In this document: piece after piece, positions 61,942 to 64,000 of the stretch
How positions within the stretch are numbered: position 1 is the stretch's first letter
Layout: each line of letters begins with the position of its first letter
Source of the DNA: Manihot esculenta
Lineage: Eukaryota > Streptophyta > Magnoliopsida > Malpighiales > Euphorbiaceae
Length of the DNA stretch: 64,000 nt
Reading direction: 5' to 3'
NCBI RefSeq assembly: GCF_001659605.2
Contig: NC_035173.2
Coordinates: forward strand, 8,243,769-8,307,768
The notes under the pieces: generated by a model
What the model saw: the letters and a program-made list of their open reading frames with translations, nothing else
What the model was told of the DNA's origin: nothing
Database searches by the model: none
Translations under genes and position numbers: made by a program

Positions 61942-64000
61942 CTACTCTATTGAAGGAAAAACAGTCCTTAAAGGACTTACATGCCTAGGGGCATTATCAT
62001 CTACATTATCGTCTACATTATCTATATTTACATTGTTTACATTGCTGTCCGTGGGAGGCCCAGCATCCTCCTGCTCAGACCCCCCAGTGCCCATGAAAGG
62101 CACGATCTCCTGCCCTTGAGGCCCAGCATCGTCGTTCCCCAGCTCGGGTTCTGCCTCAGAAGGCCCAGCTACAGTGCGAGAAGCTCCTTTGGATAGAGGT
62201 CTGTCATCTTCCCCATAAAGTACCTCCTCTCCATCAGAGTCTTCTTCAGTGCCTCGGAGTTCGGCCAAAGGAGTGGAGGGATTGTATCTAGCTGTCCTCA
62301 GACCTCTATTATACCCAGAGACGAACATGCGGAAGACCTTATTCCATATGGCAGTTTTCATTTCATCAGAGCCTCGGAACTCCGCAAGTCGCTTCTCACA
62401 GGCCTCAGCTATCTTGGCTTTAAATTCGGAAGAACTTTTATAATCCTGGAGGCGAGCTTCATAGGCCTGCTCGATCTCTCTTTTCAGCTTGGAAGACTCC
62501 TTATACTCCATCAAGCGCCTCTTACACTCTAGCTGAATCCTATCTTCGACCAGTTTGGCATCCTCGAGCAGGGCCGAGCATCTATGCTCCAAAGCCGTGA
62601 CCTCATGGCGGAGCCCTTGACTGAGAAGTCTAGACTCCTCTACTGCTGAGGCCAAATCTCTGATGCGATCTGAACTCTTACTCAGCTCCTGCTCGAGAAC
62701 CTCGACCCGAGCTAGCGCCCCCTCCTTCTGGACCTCCACCTTGTTAAGACGAGCTTGGGCTCCTTTGATATTAGCCTTTAAGGCCTCGTATTGACGCTGG
62801 GCCTTGTCCCTCTGGTTTATAGCCTTGTCCCTTTCACGAAGGGCATCTACCGTGGAGGACAGCTGCTTCAGGACTTCTTCACAGTGGACTTCAGCAGCAG
62901 CTGCCCTCTCGTCAGATTCTTTGAGAACCCTCCGGGCATGAGACAACTCCACCTCTAGGGACTTGGCATGCTCATGGGCCGCGGCTAAATTGCTTCGGGC
63001 TTCACCGGTGGCAGACAGGTTTTCCTCCAAATGTGCCTCCTCAACCCGGCGATCCATAGACTCCCGGAGAGAGTGGTCACGAGCGTCCACCTCCATGAAG
63101 AGGCCCATCACCTGGTGCAAAAAGAGAAAACTGTCATAACAAAGAAACAAAGAAAATTAGAATACGAGCAGAAATCGGAACGACTCACCATCAGGAGCAT
63201 CTCCCTGATCGTGTCTCCCAGCTCCCCCCGAGGTCGAGACCGGAACGCTGCCTGCTCCTTGGTGGAACTGGCTAGAAGACCAGTAAGAGCAAGCAAGCGC
63301 GGGTCTGAAGCCTCTGTGACACCACCAAACATTCGCTCCTTGATAATTTCGGCGACTACACTTGCGGGAGACTGGTGGGTGATGTCCTCTGCATTCAAGA
63401 TATCGTTGTCAGGAGCTGACAACAGAGGAATCACGGGAGCTTCTTTCTTCTTCTCAAGAGGAGGGAGAGCCGGAGCCGGCCTCTTAGAAGCCCGGGACTT
63501 CTTTGGGACAGGAGCCGGGGCAGGCGCTTCGGCGGGGGCAGGACGCTTATCTCCAACCTTCTCTCCGATACTCCCGCTATCAATAGGACAGGGACCAACA
63601 CCCTCAGAAGCAGGGGCAACTCCGACAGGGGCCTCCTGGGCGCCTTCACTTATGAGAATGACCTCCATTCTCTCCTCCGGAGCATCCTCTTCAGCGACGA
63701 GAGCCTCCAGTCGCACTTTAGGAGCTCCCTCGGAAGGAGAGACAAGACCCGTCCTCGTCAGCCCGGTGTCCTCAATCACTGCAGAAGTAACTCTTGGAGC
63801 CTCTTTCGCCCTCTCAGTAGAAGAGCGTCGAGGCCGGGGGGCTTGAGAGGACTGGTGAGCCGAGCTGGATCTGCTGCGGCTAGAGGGCTGAGACGACTTA
63901 CTACGTCGGGAGCTTGGCCTAGGAGCTTGTGAGGAGACCGGAGGAGGAGGAGGTTGGGTAACCGATCTAAAAGAAATAACCTCGGCCACCCTTTGAGTAG
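61942..64000 (-). CDS. Antisense gene of the gypsy element: coiled-coil protein, intron-containing, 5' end off window
   Basis: The minus strand has an exon open from the window edge to 63189, a 77-bp intron (63188-63112, GTGAGT donor and CACCAG acceptor) and a second exon 63111-61942 ending in TAG; both exons are in phase 0. The upstream exon has no in-frame ATG near the edge, so the start lies beyond 64000. First exon: a disordered, Ser/Pro/Arg-rich and Ala/Pro/Lys-rich region, then an ordered end (AEIIKERMFGGVTEASDPRL, GDTIREMLL). Second exon: about 280 residues of coiled coil rich in Glu, Lys, Ala, Leu (REARDKA-like heptads, KRLMEYKESSKLKREIEQAY), then an acidic tail. Such proteins usually carry a Transposase_28 (putative gypsy type transposon) domain at the N-terminus, which would be outside. 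Role unknown. Both visible frames are intact. Confidence 0.8.

Larger units (their letters stand above)
57775..64000 (+). mobile_element. Non-autonomous Ty3/gypsy (Tat/Ogre-like) LTR retrotransposon, 5' part
   Basis: Plus-strand order: LTR (57775-58264), primer-site region with TGGCGCCGTCTGTGGGAA, decayed gag (58345 to about 60040), the last 27 or so codons of pol (to 60139), a tandem repeat (60290-61080), then an antisense gene (from 61942 to beyond 64000 on the minus strand). Gag type, GC-rich LTR, tandem repeats after pol and an antisense frame before the 3' LTR are characters of the Tat lineage (Ogre, Retand, Grande). PR, RT, RNase H and integrase are absent. The 3' LTR is outside the window, so the total length and target duplication are unknown. 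Confidence 0.85.

Noticed and set aside
63031..63846. Long plus-strand open frame opposite the antisense gypsy gene
   Set aside because: It is the complement of the GC-rich coding exon and crosses the intron; its translation has no recognisable motif, while the minus-strand reading has a coiled coil and proper splice sites.

Overview
The window is nuclear DNA of a flowering plant, most likely a rosid eudicot. The gene products resemble Euphorbiaceae/Malpighiales proteins such as those of cassava or rubber tree, but that placement is a guess from protein similarity. Reasons: intron-split genes with GT..AG junctions, very AT-rich intergenic DNA, plant-specific gene families, and plant transposon families (MULE, Copia, Tat-like gypsy, LINE, MITE).

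Four host genes are well supported. (1) The last two coding exons of a ZFN-type CCCH zinc-finger gene (835-1847, +). (2) An intronless E/E+ class PPR protein (2735-4351, +), apparent orthologue of Arabidopsis At5g08305. (3) A five-exon PFA-DSP phosphatase gene (32408-37490, +) with a 4.1-kb second intron. (4) A four-exon 1-aminocyclopropane-1-carboxylate oxidase gene (43940-45250, -), the final enzyme of ethylene synthesis. They do not form a pathway; they are ordinary neighbours separated by repeats.

The rest is layered transposon DNA. From about 8.1 to 19.7 kb lies one old Mutator-like element (MULE 1) with degenerate terminal inverted repeats. It holds a broken transposase (8.65-13.47 kb plus a tail at 18.07-18.40 kb) and an opposing GRF zinc-finger passenger gene. 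Its transposase is interrupted by a foldback element (9882-11901), which itself carries an 839-bp MITE (10954-11792). Its C-terminal tail is interrupted by a second MULE (about 13.48-18.07 kb) carrying a transposase and an opposing plant-mobile-domain gene, which now meet tail to tail at an internal deletion. From 19.7 to 31 kb there is a gene desert with MITE-like repeats. A gag-less Copia element with LTRs, target duplication, PBS and PPT sits at 48489-52429 (-). LINE 3' fragments lie at 6.7-7.3, 53.4-54.0 and 54.9-55.4 kb.

The last 6.2 kb is the 5' part of a non-autonomous Tat/Ogre-like gypsy element running off the right edge: LTR (57775-58264), decayed gag, the last codons of pol, an 11-monomer satellite with a strict 71/65-bp alternation (136-bp higher-order unit), and an intron-containing antisense gene encoding a coiled-coil protein. 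This assembly is the most unusual part of the window. No rRNA, convincing tRNA or CRISPR was seen.
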